NCBI RefSeq assembly: GCF_014633365.1
Contig: NC_068349.1
Span: 26,302,753 to 26,366,752, forward strand
DNA length: 64,000 nucleotides
Direction: 5' to 3'
Origin: Diospyros lotus
Lineage: Eukaryota; Streptophyta; Magnoliopsida; Ericales; Ebenaceae
The notes below the pieces were generated by a model that saw nothing but the letters and a program-made list of their open reading frames with translations, had not been told where the DNA came from and did not search any database. Within the stretch, counting starts at the first letter, position 1; each line of letters starts with the position of its first letter. Below are positions 31,508 to 43,943 of the stretch, one piece after another. Made by a program: the position numbers and the translations under genes.

Positions 31508-33048
31508 GTTGAGCCAACTTGCTCATATTAATTAAATTTTGACGATTAATAAAAAAAGAATTTTCCATATACAAATTATAATATTTTTGGTGATTAACAA
31601 AAAGAGTATTTTTATTAAATATATTAAATATAGTATCGAATTATTTTTAATTAATTTATAAAATATTTTTTCATACCATATGTATTACAAAAAATATTAT
31701 TTTCTATTAAGAATATTTTTTATATAATTTTTAGATTAATTTGTAAAATATTTTTCATAGTATATGTATTACCAAAAATATTATTTTCTATTAAAAATAT
31801 TTTTTAAGATTAATTTATTTATAGCATATGTCTTAGTAAAAATATTATTTTCAATTAAAAATATTTTTTTAATATATTTTTAAGATTAATTTATTAAATA
31901 TCTTTTTATAACATATGTATTATCAAAAATATTATTTTTTATTAAAAATATGTTTTTAATATATTTTAGATTAATTTATAAAATATTTTTATAACATATG
32001 TATTATCAAAAATATTATTTTTTATTAAAAATATGTTTTTAATATATTTTAGATTAATTTATAAAATATTTTTATAACATATTGTATAATAAAAAGAATT
32101 TAACAAACTGGATGCATGTCCCATGTCTTAATCCCTAGACCTCTAGTAAGTCCCAAACCTTTCATTGCAAGCTGATCTACAACCCTTTTTGGTTATTTGA
32201 GTGCACATATTAAGTTTAAGTTATATTAAGTTTTTCTGCTATAATGGTCAGATTTTTTATCATTGGAAAAGTGTTTAAAATGCCTATAAATACCCCCCTC
32301 AAACTTATTTTTTAAGTATCAAAGTGCTTCAATTACATATCCAAAGCAATTGAAAGCTCTCAAATGCTCTTAAGCAAAGTATTCAAGAAATCTGAGACTC
32401 TTGAAATATTATTGCACATCCACCGAAGAGTCACAAGGCAAGAGGAGAAAAGTTCTTCAAGTCTTCTACGACAAATCCGAACTTCTCCATTTGAAATTAC
32501 AAATTTATTTATTTATTTAAATATTATTACCTTGTATGATATTTGTTTTTAATTACTTATTTGTGTCTAAGTGTGGATAAATTATTTATAAACATTTAAA
32601 TTATTATTGAGGATTGTATAGGTTTTCTAGAACCATTAAAATCTAGGTGAATCTAATTTCCAAGGTAAGTTAAGGTAGAAACCTTAGTATAGTGGTTGCC
32701 TAGAAGCCGTTGTAATCTAGGTGTGTATCTAATTTTCAAGGTGAGTTAGTGTGAAAATCTTGGTAAAATTATTTTAATAAAACTCCAAGGGTGGTCAGAC
32801 CTTGTGAGAGTGGACTAGGTGTGTGTGAAGACACCGAACCACTATAAATTGTGTCGTGCCTCATTGTATTTATTTATATTATATCTTGTGATTTATATTT
32901 ATTATTAATCTCAAATATAATTTATTATATTTTTCAAATATATATTTTTCAATAAAATCATTAATCAAGAATATTTATTAAAATTGAGAAAAATTTTAAT
33001 CACTCAATTCACTCCATTCTTGAGTGGCCATACCCTAAGGGACCAATA
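31508..33048 (+). mobile_element. 3' LTR of the SIRE-like Copia element
   Basis: 1,541 bp, from TGTTGAGCC to CTAAGGGACCAATA (the 5' LTR ends CCAACA). It contains a decayed tandem of ATTAAAAATATTTTTTAAGA-like words (31620-32060) and a TATAAATA box near 32284. No target duplication can be checked because the 5' end of the element is lost. Confidence 0.88.
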
Positions 33049-36000
33049 GCCAATCTACCTCGTGCGGACCTCGGACACAGCCTCGTCATTGCTCTAGGTG
33101 CCTCGGCCTTATCGAGCCACGCCTTGTATCAGACATGCGCACAGGACCTCGAGCCAGACTCGGTTCTCCTTTATGTCGTGCTCGGGACCTAGACCGACTT
33201 GGCCAGTCTGCCCCACTCGAACCTCGGGCATAGCCCTGTCATTGCTCTAGGTGTCTCGAGCTTGCCTCGGCCCTATTGAGCCACACCTTGTATCAAACAA
33301 GTGCACATGACCTCGTGTAACGCCCCGCTCCCACTTACGGGTGTTACTTGTGAATAATCAACTTACTATTCAAACGCTAGGGCAAAGATAAAGAGACGGC
33401 TACGTTTCAATGAGAAACGACCTAGGTAGGAACTAGACTTTGCCCTCCCTTTGCTCCACTCAAGGATCCAGGAAATATCGAAACGACCCCGCGAAAATAA
33501 AACCCGAAATCTCGCAAAGTGTCACTCCTTCTCAAGCTCTTAATGAAGAGCTAAGGATGACTTCCTAGGATTCGACAAAATAAACTAACTCACTTGCTTC
33601 ATATTAATTATGGCATAAGGCCTTAATTATAAGAAAATAAATTTTCTTTGCCCCAACTATTAACCCATTTTCTCACTTCCAAATCCTTTAGAAAATATTT
33701 GGATTAATATCTCTTTGGAAAAAATTTAATAAAATTTTCCTTATCAAATCTCCATTGATTTTTCTTTTTAATTATTTCAAAATACCTCAAATTTCCAACC
33801 CTTAGGAAATAATTTTTGAAATTCAAACATCAAGCTTCCTCATCCATTTTCCAAATTTCAAGGAAAATACTCCCTTATTTATTTTCCAAAATATAGGAAT
33901 TTTCCCACAATTGCCTCAAAATTTATATTAATTTAATAATTAATTTGGAGGCTTAAATACTCATTAATTTATTTATTTAAACATGCTTTTATTTCAGAAA
34001 ATCCCAAAATAGCATATACAATTAAATAAACAGAAAAAGAAATAATAAAAAAATTTTAAACAACAGTAGGGGGCATCGGCAGCCCAGCTGCGCCCAGCGC
34101 TGGCCCCGCGCGCCAGCCGTGCGCCCAGCTTGCTGCCACCAAATTTTTTTATAAAAAAATATATTTTTTTTCTTTTTAAACCAAAATTTCTAGAATGTTT
34201 ATACACCTCAAATGCCTTCCAAAACATCCAAGTTTTCCACCATTCATCCACATTAAGCATTCATACATATTTAACTAAAATAAATACATCAACATCCACT
34301 AAATCAACAAAATACATTCAACTTCACATGCATTTCTCTTGCTCCATTACCTTCAATATTCCAAAACTCTCTTTCCTTTAGAAGATTCCCCACCTATATA
34401 GAGCTCAAAGTACCTTATGAGTCAATTCTCAGTAAGGGTGCTATGCAAATGTAAATGTAACATGAGAAATATACATATAATGCAAATGCAATGCATATAA
34501 TGGGTAGTCCTCCATGCCCTCATAACTACATAGGTTAAGGCACCAACTAACCCCTCCCACATCACTAGTCCTCCATATGGTCATAGGTCCACTATAACAC
34601 AAAACATGCAAATATGACCATTAAATGCAACTCATACAAAATAATTACAAATGCAAGCAAACCCCACCACTTGGGATCATCCCTTACCTCTTTTTCCTTG
34701 AAGCTTCAAGCCCTCACTCGCTAAGACTCTCTCTTTGGCTTTCAACCACCTTAAGAAAAGAATTATTAAAGCATTAAAGATCTTGAAGACTAGAGAAATG
34801 AAAGGAGAATGAAGACTTTCTTTCTCTCTAGAAGAGATTTAAATCAAGGCTTACCTTTCTCTCCTTTGGAAGCTCACAAGAGAACTCTCCTTTATTCTTT
34901 AATTTCTTCCACCAAGCAAAACCTCCTCTTAGAGATTTATCTTCCTTTATATATTAAGTCTTGACATCTCACAAGTTCAAGACTAATTTCTAGCCTTTGA
35001 TCAATATTTTGAAGAATAAATTCTAACCGTTGAAACTAGCACAATCCTTGTGCTTTTGATAAATTTAATCCTAGTCTTTGATTTTAAGGGAACCCATCTC
35101 TACTCTCTAGAGAAACACAATCCTTGACATCTAGCCTCTTTAAATCTCCACCATTGATGATAAACTAGAGACTACATCTCCATCATCCATTCTTTTATTA
35201 GGCTTATTAAATATTTATTTAATTTGCAAATTTGGCAATCCATGCCACTTTCAAGACTCCATTATAGCCATTAGATCTTGATCCTTTCCAAGCTAAATCC
35301 TCAACTATTGGATCAATTTTCTAATTCCCATAATTCTCCAATTTTCAAAATTAATAAATATAGACTAATTTCAAGATTGACTATTTCCTCCATTTTTCAT
35401 TTAATTTAAATCCCATAAATTTTCAAGCATTTAATGGAGACTAATATCTTTTTCCTTTTGATTTAATTTAAATTGCTCTTGAAAGACATAATTCCCATTA
35501 ATTTGGCATTTACTTTAATCCACCATTTTCCCACATAAATGCATGACTAATTTCCATTTAATAAAGAATTTCTTTAATTCTCATCATAATGACTCTCATT
35601 TAATGCTTGAGAGACTAATTTCATTTTCTTTTTGAATTTCTTTAAATCTTACTCTTGTTTCACAAGATTATGCCAATTGTCACCAATCTACCTTACTTGG
35701 TTTCCATTTTTAATTCCACATTTTCCATTCATTTTCCCATGCATTTAAACAAGAATTAAATTCTCCCAAAATCAATTCTCCAATATAAATATTTTTTCCA
35801 CAAAATAATTTACCTTTTATGGGACGGGACTCCAAATTACCGTTTTGCCCTTTTTAAGGCATCCTATATATTATATGCCTTCTTTTTAATTAAAGGGCAA
35901 TTATGAAAATTTTCATATATCATTATTCTCTTAATTGACAATTTTTACCATAACTCACCAAGGGTATTACACCTTGAGCCAGATTCGGTCCTCCTTTATG

Positions 36001-36140
36001 TCGTGCTCGGGACCCAGACCGACATGGCCAGTCTGCCTCGTGCGGACCTCGGGCATAGCCCCGTCATTGCTCTAGGCGCCTCGAGCCTATCGAGCCATGC
36101 CTTGTATCAGATAGACGCACACAGGACCTTGACCCAGACT
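33049..36140. repeat. Tandem repeat of about 155 bp, split by a solo LTR
   Basis: Three copies, starting near 33050, 33205 and 36028, of a unit with GCCAGTCTGCC, CCTCGGGCATAGCC, GTCATTGCTCTAGG and GCCTTGTATCAGA. The second copy is interrupted by the solo LTR at 33316-35971. An antisense ORF follows, so this looks like the 3' array of a second Tat-type element whose pol is missing. Confidence 0.8.
33316..35971 (-). mobile_element. Solo LTR, 2.66 kb, TGTAAT...CGTTACA class
   Basis: Runs from TGTAACGCCCCGCTCCC to AAGGGTATTACA on the plus strand. The flanks CCTCG (33311-33315) and CCTTG (35972-35976) are a target duplication with one C/T change. A TATA box read on the minus strand (CTCTATATAGGTGGG, near 34395) sets the orientation. 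A GC-rich patch (34078-34140) interrupts otherwise AT-rich sequence. There is no internal domain. Confidence 0.8.
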
Positions 36141-37549
36141 CGGTCCGATTACAAAGTATCTTATATCAAATACGACCAGAAGAGTCAGGAGACGGCACTA
36201 TCACCAAAATGAGCGTCTAAGACGCGACACCAAAAGCAAGGTACCCGGAAGACGCCTACATTTCATTACAAAATTTACATCTGATTACAAGCTTCATATT
36301 TGCAATGATTTTACATTACACTTACCTATCACTCTATAACCACTATACGACACAAACGCCTAAAAACACAACTGATAGTAAGGCTAAACAACAATCGCTG
36401 TAGGACGCGCTCCTCTTATAACCATCAGTAATCGCTTTCCCCACAGGCAACTTGGGAAAGGTTGAAACTCTTTTGTATTGCCTGGCATCCTGTCCCCAAA
36501 GAGGTCAGATTCTGCCAGCGCGACAGCTGCTCCTGAAGAAAATCCAAGACAACCTAGCGCCTAGGCGATGTTGAGATTTCCTACTTTCAACCATGGAGCT
36601 ATCAAACGACCCCTACCTCCAGCTTGATGATGTCGACATTAGAGATCCAAGCAGTCAGACGCCGGAGCATGGTACTTCCACCAGAGGCAAACTTCGAGAA
36701 GGCCACATCACCCATTCTAGACACAACACATCTCACCCATCCTAGTACTGCTCTTACCCAAATGCGCCGAACCTTAGAGCTCTTGGCCTCTACTACGCCA
36801 TCCGTGAACTTTCCATTCACGAAGTTACCACTAGAAACATCCCCCCTAGATAAAAAATCCCTACTACTAGCCATCGACCCCATTCCCCTAGTCTCCCAGA
36901 ACCAGGACACAAATGGGAAAAGATAGCATGGAAGGAAACCAAGGGCTTTCCTACCCCTTTTTATAAGCGTAATCGCCCGATAATCAGAAGATCTTCACCG
37001 TCCTCTAAAAATGAAATACGGTTAGGCTCTAAAAAATCGTGCCATCAATACGGTCATATCCCCACCTCAAAAACTGAAAGGCCACTCCTGCCATGACCAA
37101 TTAATGCCTTCCACGTGCTAATTGAACCCCTAGACAGCAAAACATTTCGCATATGTACCATGCCTAACGCCGCCAAAGCGTCACCTCCTTCATAACCTCA
37201 AATCTTATGCTATGCGCACGATTCCCCAGAACCTTTGCAAACTCTAGAATCTGCACTCCAAAGCACCCCCTAAACCCTAAGATTGAGCGCTATCCCTAGC
37301 ACTTAACTCAGGAACCACTGCGTCAATGTTCAATTGCCTCAGCTTGGCTAGGAAAAAGAGTGGCACACTAGAAAGAAAGCAAAGGAGATGTCTTACGAAA
37401 AAGAAAAGCAATCCGATATTTCATTACGAGTAGCGAGTCATCAAAAGGCGGTAAAAATAGTAGGCCACAATATCACAAGCCCTAATAAAATCGGGCTACT
37501 AAGAGAACACCAAGAGATCTACGCTACTACAAAAGAATAAAGCAACAAA
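36141..37549. other. Tat-like 3' sequence with no clear gene
   Basis: Moderately GC-rich sequence continuing the element that holds the 155-bp array. A minus-strand open stretch of about 100 codons (36602-36910) and its plus-strand shadow show no family I recognise. Confidence 0.4.
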
Positions 37550-38430
37550 TCAGCTCAGCTCGGCCCGAGCCTCGGCGTCTTCAGCAACACTCTCCTCGGA
37601 CTGGTCCACCTCGACTCCGGGGGTTCCCCTTGAAGTCCTGATGCACGCCTCTTCAGTCGGGTCAACAAGTTGGCCGCCTTCAACCCTCATATATGGCTTG
37701 CAAGGCTGTAGGTCTAGGCCAGGGAACAAAGTATAAACGTGGAGTAGGGCCTCCTCGTGGCCCTCCAAATACCCATCCACAGCCTTCAACATATGAGCCC
37801 TGCCAACCACCACCATCAATCGGGTGACCTCAAGCATCGCTTTCAGATGGGCAATCTCTACCTTCGAATAGTGAAGCTTCGCCCTGGCATCCTCGCGCTG
37901 GCGGCCGAGATGGCTTATAACCTTACGACAGCGAATCAGCGATGCCTCCGACCCCTTCAACAGCTGACTCAAGTCGACCGTCACCCTAGCTACTTCTTTC
38001 CCCACCTTGCTCTTCGTCGCCTCTTAGATATGTCTTATCTCCTCTCGATGCCACCACTTGAGAGCAACCACCTCTGATTGGAATCCGAGCTCCAGCGTAC
38101 GACACTCTGCCAAAACCTCTAGAGCCTGATCCTCCACCCGGCGGTATGCCACTCGATGATCTCCTGAGGCAAGAGGGTCAGATGCACCCATAAAGAGCTC
38201 GCCAACGAATGACTCAACCCCTCCGGCATCCCTCGCCTTTCACTGGCAGCAAGTCTCTTGGAATGCAACACCGGAATGGCATTAGAAGCAATCAAAAGAA
38301 CTGGTGCAGTGGTAGAAGATACCGGATCGATAGTTGGAAGAGTGGCGCCTCATTTGCTGTCGCCGCTAGAGGACTCTCTCTTTCCCTCAAAGATAGCCTT
38401 CAACATTTCCCTACTAAGACAGGGAGCCAT
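37550..38430 (-). pseudogene. Antisense ORF of a second Tat-like element
   Basis: ATG at 38430 gives MAPCLSREMLKAIFEGKRES but stops at 38350. After frame changes the main piece (38005-37550) is a charged helical protein (LLKGSEASLIRCRKVISHLG, HYSKVEIAHLKAMLEVTRL) ending with LLHVYTLFPGLDLQP and an acidic tail. Position (3' of a tandem array, minus strand) and the helical C-terminus match the antisense ORF at 3666-6059. Only the C-terminal half is preserved. Confidence 0.5.
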
Positions 38431-38534
38431 TTTTACTTATAAGGAACGGTTAAGAAGGAAGACTTAGAAAACAACGCACATTTGATGCAAGGAAGAATAT
38501 ATGATGGAAAACTCAGAAGAGAGTGGATGCACCC

Positions 38535-38540
38535 TTTATA
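38535..38540 (-). promoter_or_regulatory. Possible TATA box for the second antisense ORF
   Basis: The minus strand reads CAGTATAAAGGGTGC, 110 nt upstream of the ATG at 38430. Confidence 0.45.
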
Positions 38541-38689
38541 CTGTGCCTGAACGTTGCGTTCGGAAGAAAGCAAACGCCATCAGAAGCTTAGCAAGCGCTA
38601 AGGGGGTGCCAGTTGTCACACATTCAAAACCTCGAGGCAAATCATTAACCGCCACTCATACCAGCAGTAGTGAGTCTTCCTAGCAGGAC

Positions 38690-40440
38690 GTTTCATACCC
38701 CAAAGTTCCACGCGTCGTGATTGATGCTTAAAAATGTCAAAATTTTATTATATTTATACCCCTAGTTTAATCTTAAAATTAGTTTTAATTGAATAAATGT
38801 ATGCAATTTGTGGTTATATGTAGGTTTTAAAAATTAATATAAAAATATATAAATAAAATATATATAATAATAATAAGATAGTAAATAAACATAATATATA
38901 ACATATATAAATATAATACATATATGTATTCTATATTCATGCGTGACATACATATATATAATATATAATATATCAATAACATATATTCTTTGTATGTAGC
39001 GTGAACCAGTGGACTTGAAGTAAGGCTAATTGCAATTTAACTTGGAGATCAAATCAAGAAGTCCAAACTGGGGCCCACGCATGTGCACATTGAAAGCGAA
39101 ATTGAAGTCCAGAAGCGTGAAGCCCACTATTATCAAACTGAAGCCCACAATTGAATGTTAAATTAAAGCCCAGCTCGGGGAATCAACAGGCGCACAGCAG
39201 CTTCAGCATGCGATCTTTTGTCAGAGCATGCGTAAATGAACGTGGTGGCATACAACGTAATTTCTTCTCTGACCAAGGCCATTTGCAGAATATATACATG
39301 TATATATATCCATCGTCGACTTCAACAAGGAGAGACCCCCATCCGCCATTTAACCAGAATAAGGGGAAGAGAGCATTGTTTACGTTCTGTTTTCTTTTCT
39401 TTTTTTCTTTCATTCCAATAGTGTTGTTCATTTACTTTGTTTCATCAATACAATGTTCTTCATTTTCTGTTAGTTACATTCTTCAATTTCTTTTCATGCT
39501 TGTTTACATTCTGTAATGTTCTTTAACTGTTCATTTACGTTTCTATAATTTTAATTTCTGTATTTACATTCTAGCATTTTACTTCCTGTCTCTTTAATCT
39601 TTAGTTGGAGATGTATGGCTAAGCTTAAGCTTGGGCCAAGGCAAGGACTGTGTCCAGTGCCACTGCTTGCCCAAGAGAGCCAAACTCTGATTGAATTAAC
39701 AGAATGCTTATTTGAATTGAGAAATGTGTGTGTATTGAATCTTTGGGTTTGAGTTGAAATTAGAGTCTCCATGCCATGTATGGAGGTTACTTAAACTGGA
39801 AATGGTTTCATACTCAAGCTGGAATGATTAATTTGCGATCCAATTTATGGTGGTTTCTTAATTTAGACTCTCTCATGCCATGTATGGAGAGTGCTTAACC
39901 TAGAACTACCATGACCTTGAGTTGTGGTTACTTATCGGATCTCAAATGTATGTTAATCTGTATTTCAATTTATGATAGTTACTTAATCCAGACTCTCTCA
40001 TGCCATGTATGGAGAGTGCTTAACTTAGAACTATTATCATCTTGGAATACAGTTAACTGCATAACCTCAATTTAAATCAGTTAATGTTAAGTATTTTGAT
40101 ATCTCTTTGGTAAATCAGTGGGCTGGCACATAAATTGCTTTGTCCCAAGATTACCTTCCATACACAAACATCATCTTATTTTTAATCTTGAAAAACAAGT
40201 CGTTTAGCTGAATTGGTCTGACAAACCCGTCCAGCGCATAAAAATCTTTCGTCGCATTTCATTTCTGTTTTGATCTCCCAGTGAATCGACCTGGACTTAC
40301 CCAGAAAATTAAATTGTGCTACAGCGCACACTCGTACACTGGCAAGTATAAACGCCTTGTGCCTGCATGCTTGTTTTTTTCTTTGTTTATTTTGTATGTG
40401 TTTGTTTGAAATAAATGCACAAGGTTAAGCGCAGCCACGT
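38690..40440 (+). mobile_element. Unassigned LTR-like sequence
   Basis: Contains a TATA-rich stretch (ATATATACATGTATATATATCC near 39287-39310), a pyrimidine-rich leader, a repeat of about 126 bp around CTCTCATGCCATGTATGGAG (39865-40060, with a diverged copy at 39767), and GTGAATCGACCTGG...CTTACCCAG, which resembles the leader of Athila-like elements. No ORF of note and no LTR pair seen. Confidence 0.35.
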
Positions 40441-40513
40441 CGTATACCAGAACATCGGGGAACTTTACAAAAGTATCCCAAACCTCCCAAAAGGATTGGG
40501 AGGATGGCCATAA

Positions 40514-40686
40514 CTAAAGTGCCACCCCCAAAAAGTATCCCAAAACCTCCATAAAGGTAGCATGATCTCTTCCTTCCAAGTTTGGATAGCAAAAATCGAA
40601 CAAGAGCTCAGATGCACCTTGAACACATCCTAACATCAACATAAGATTCTGCCGATGCACATTCAAGATAGCTAGCCGGCCACCAT
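40514..40686 (-). pseudogene. Short ORF remnant cut by an LTR insertion
   Basis: The minus strand reads GGRLAILNVHRQNLMLMLGC, then QGASELLFDFCYPNLEGRDH and FMEVLGYFLG. It is not recognised; the composition looks like retroelement coding sequence. It is interrupted at 40687 by the TGTAACG LTR, whose other side is at 60466. Confidence 0.3.
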
Positions 40687-43352
40687 TGTAACGCCCCACT
40701 TTTCCCGAGTGTTAAATAACTTAGGAATTTTGGGGTATATTTTTTTTCCAAGATAAACTCAATATAAATCATTCCTCAACAATTCCGTTCTACCTTCTCA
40801 GCATACCAAAATAGGAATCAATAAGCTAAGACAGGTAATCATCATAAATGTAGAAGCAATACTTGAAACCTGATATGGTACATACCGAATTTACTTTATT
40901 CATAACTGTTAGTATAGGTGCTTTAGACCCAATCAGATTAGGCATGTTATACACTGACAATTGTAATCATGTTTATTATTTGAATAAGGAGTTGTTCAAA
41001 TTTACAAGAAGTCATTCTATTAGTTTATTGTTATTATTGTAATAACCGAATGAAACTAGATAGAAGTCAATATGATGTATACTGTGATTAATCTATAAAG
41101 ATGTGAGATGATGCATTATAGTTTCTAGACATCATTAAACGTCCCAAGTCGTAGCAATGTCAAGAATGGACATTGACAATTGCGGTAAGACTTGTATGTG
41201 ATATGTTTTTGCTATGTGATAGTAATAGGGGTCTCACACCCATAGGTATGGGGATGCCTAGACAAGTACATAGGTGACCAATGTTGGAGAACGTGTCACT
41301 GGACATGACTCGCCATGAGAATCCATTTTAGTTGTATGTTGATGGTATTCTTGTTAGTGTAGGTGCTCTAGACCCAATCAGATTGGGCATGTTGTACACT
41401 GACATTTGTAATCATGTTTATTATTTGAATAAGGAGTTGTTCAAATTCACAAGAAGTCATTCTATTAGTTTCTTGTTATTATTGTAATAACCGAATGAAA
41501 CTAGATAGAAGTCCATATGATGTATACTGTGATTAATCTATAAAGATGTGAGATAATGCATCACAGTTGCTAGACATCATTAAATGTCCCAAGTCGTAGC
41601 AATGTTAAGAATGGACATTAACAATTGCCGTAAGACTTGTATGTACTATGTTTTTGTTATGTGATAGCAATGAGGGTCTCACACCCATAGGCATGGGGAT
41701 GTCTAGACAAGTGCATAGGTGACCAATGTTGGAGAACGTGTCACTGGACATGACTCGCCATGAGAATCCATTTTGGTTATATGTTGATGGAATTCTCTTA
41801 CGAGATGGGTGTAACTAATCCTTGGACCTAAAGTTGTCACGGTCATCTCATAAGAAGATCGGTATGCTTTGACATCGTTTCGATAGGCCTAGATAAAGGC
41901 TGCATGTGGGCGATTGTTGGGTATATCGCGAGGTTTATGGAGATGGGTGCATAACCAAGATGAGACTCGTCTATCTCTTGATAGAGGATGATGTATCTAA
42001 GGCGCCTTCGGTGGATATTTACTTTAAATCCATGGCCATGGTGAAAGAGATCAATAAGGAGTTATTGATTCACTTTCTATTAAGTGAAGATATCCGGATG
42101 ACCGAAGAAAAACTTATGTGATCATAATCAAGCAATACATAACCAATTTGAGATCACATAGGATACATTGACGAGAGGATCGTATTACACGGTAACCATG
42201 CTCGTGAAAGGTTATTTGCGAATTATGAATTCTTCTGAATAATTGGGTAGGCATGATGCCTTGCTAGAGGCCAATCTTGTCTTATGTGTTTGTACCGATA
42301 CATTGCCAACATATTAGGAAGCCTAATGAGTCATATGCAATAGGCACGGTCCCTGGCTTAAACTAGGAGAGTGGATGTATGGTTAAGTGGGACACTTTGG
42401 CAAGAAGTTGTGCCGTCGTAGGTTTTCATAGAAAAAGAACAAATAGACGTAATGACGTCGATATGACGAGGAGTCGTCATAATAGAAAGAGTTTCCTAAA
42501 ATGACAATTGATTAAATTAGGAAGAAGTTTCTAATTTAATAATTTTCTATTTGGTGGAGTGGCAAATAGGAAATAAAATATATTTGGGCTTAAGTTAATA
42601 TTTGGACTAAATTAGATTTGGGCCAAATATTAAATTAAATATTATATTTGGACTAAATTCGATTTGGGCCAAATATTAAAATAATATTATATTTGGACTA
42701 AATTGGATTTGGGCCAAATATTAAATATTATATTTGGACCAAATTAGATTTGGGCTAAATATTAAATAAAATATATTTGGGCTTGAATTAGATTTGGCCC
42801 AAAATATTTTATTTAAACCTATAAAAGGATTTGGGCCTTTAATTATATTTCTAGTTGAACTAGAATGAGCCCACTTAAGATTCTAATTAAATTAGAATTA
42901 ATGGGTTAGCCAAATCCATTAGGGTTTTAGAAAAACTCTAGGATATTTCTCTATAAATATCCCTTTATAGGTTGCCCAAATGTGCGAGAGTTTTTGGTGT
43001 CATTTTTCAAGAGTTGAAAAACGTATTGCCGTTCACTTTTCCCCGTTTCTTTTGGCATCAATACGAAACGAGGGCGTTCTTTTCAGTCCATAAACAAGCC
43101 GCGAAAAGGAGAATGAGCTAGCACTCCTATTCCTCTCTCCTTGCAAACGGATGCGTGCCGCGTATCACGAGTTAGAGGCCGGACGCTTGGATGGCTTGAA
43201 TCCGAGAACGACTCGATAATCTAAAGGTTAGATTTATTTATTTGTTTGTGAATGATTTGATTTCGACATTGATCCAATCACCGAGATCGGGGTAAGGTTC
43301 AAAATTTTTGAACTACGTTGCTTGCCCGGTAGCAATCTTGCTTTACTTTCAG

Positions 43353-43366
43353 TGGTATCAGAGCCA
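43353..43366 (+). promoter_or_regulatory. Primer-binding site (tRNA-iMet)
   Basis: TGGTATCAGAGCCA one base after the 5' LTR end, a long match to the initiator tRNA-Met 3' end. Confidence 0.92.
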
Positions 43367-43539
43367 TTGTCGAAATATTTTAATTTCTTACGTGCGGATT
43401 TGGTTATGTTGTTATTTGTGAAATAATTAATTAATTGTTGCGTTTGTATTTTTTTGGATTGCAAAATATTTTTGGGTGAAGGGAAAAAGATCGTGTATGA
43501 CACAAAAAATGGCGAAACAGGGTTCGGGGTGCATACGGA

Positions 43540-43943
43540 TGCACCAGAGCGTCGAAAGATGCGGTCAAGAGGGGCCCGCGCGCTAGGCACAGCTTGGGGC
43601 GGCCTAGCCGAGTGTAAGGCCCGGCCAGGCGCGACCGCGTGCGTTGGGGGGCTGCCAGGCACGACCAGGCAGGCCCACGTGCATGCGAGTGGGGCCGCCG
43701 AGCGCGGACACGACCCGCGACCCGCGACCCGCGCACGGCCAGCAGGTGAGACTCGCGGCCCGGGGTGCGACCCGTACGCCTGCGGATGACCTGCGCATGG
43801 CCAGCGGGTGAGACTCGCGGCCCGTGGTGCGACCCGTACGCCCGCGGACGACCCGCGCGCGGCCGACCCGCACGGCCCTTGCACGCCTCGCGCGGCCCCA
43901 GTGGCCCGCGCTCGCTCCCCAGCGGCCGTTGCCGCGCGCGCCA
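43540..43943 (+). other. Very GC-rich leader of the Copia element
   Basis: CpG-dense sequence with an internal duplication of about 60 bp (AGACTCGCGGCCC...GTGCGACCCGTACGCC, near 43748 and 43812). It resumes at 46616-46860 beyond the inserted solo LTR. Long open frames here are low-complexity Ala/Arg/Gly/Pro and show no domain. Its base composition differs sharply from the rest of the element. Confidence 0.7.

Noticed and set aside
41906..42121. 71-codon open frame repeated in the Copia LTRs (also 52247-52462)
   Set aside because: It begins with GTG rather than ATG, lies in LTR sequence and is broken in the third copy; similarity follows from LTR identity.
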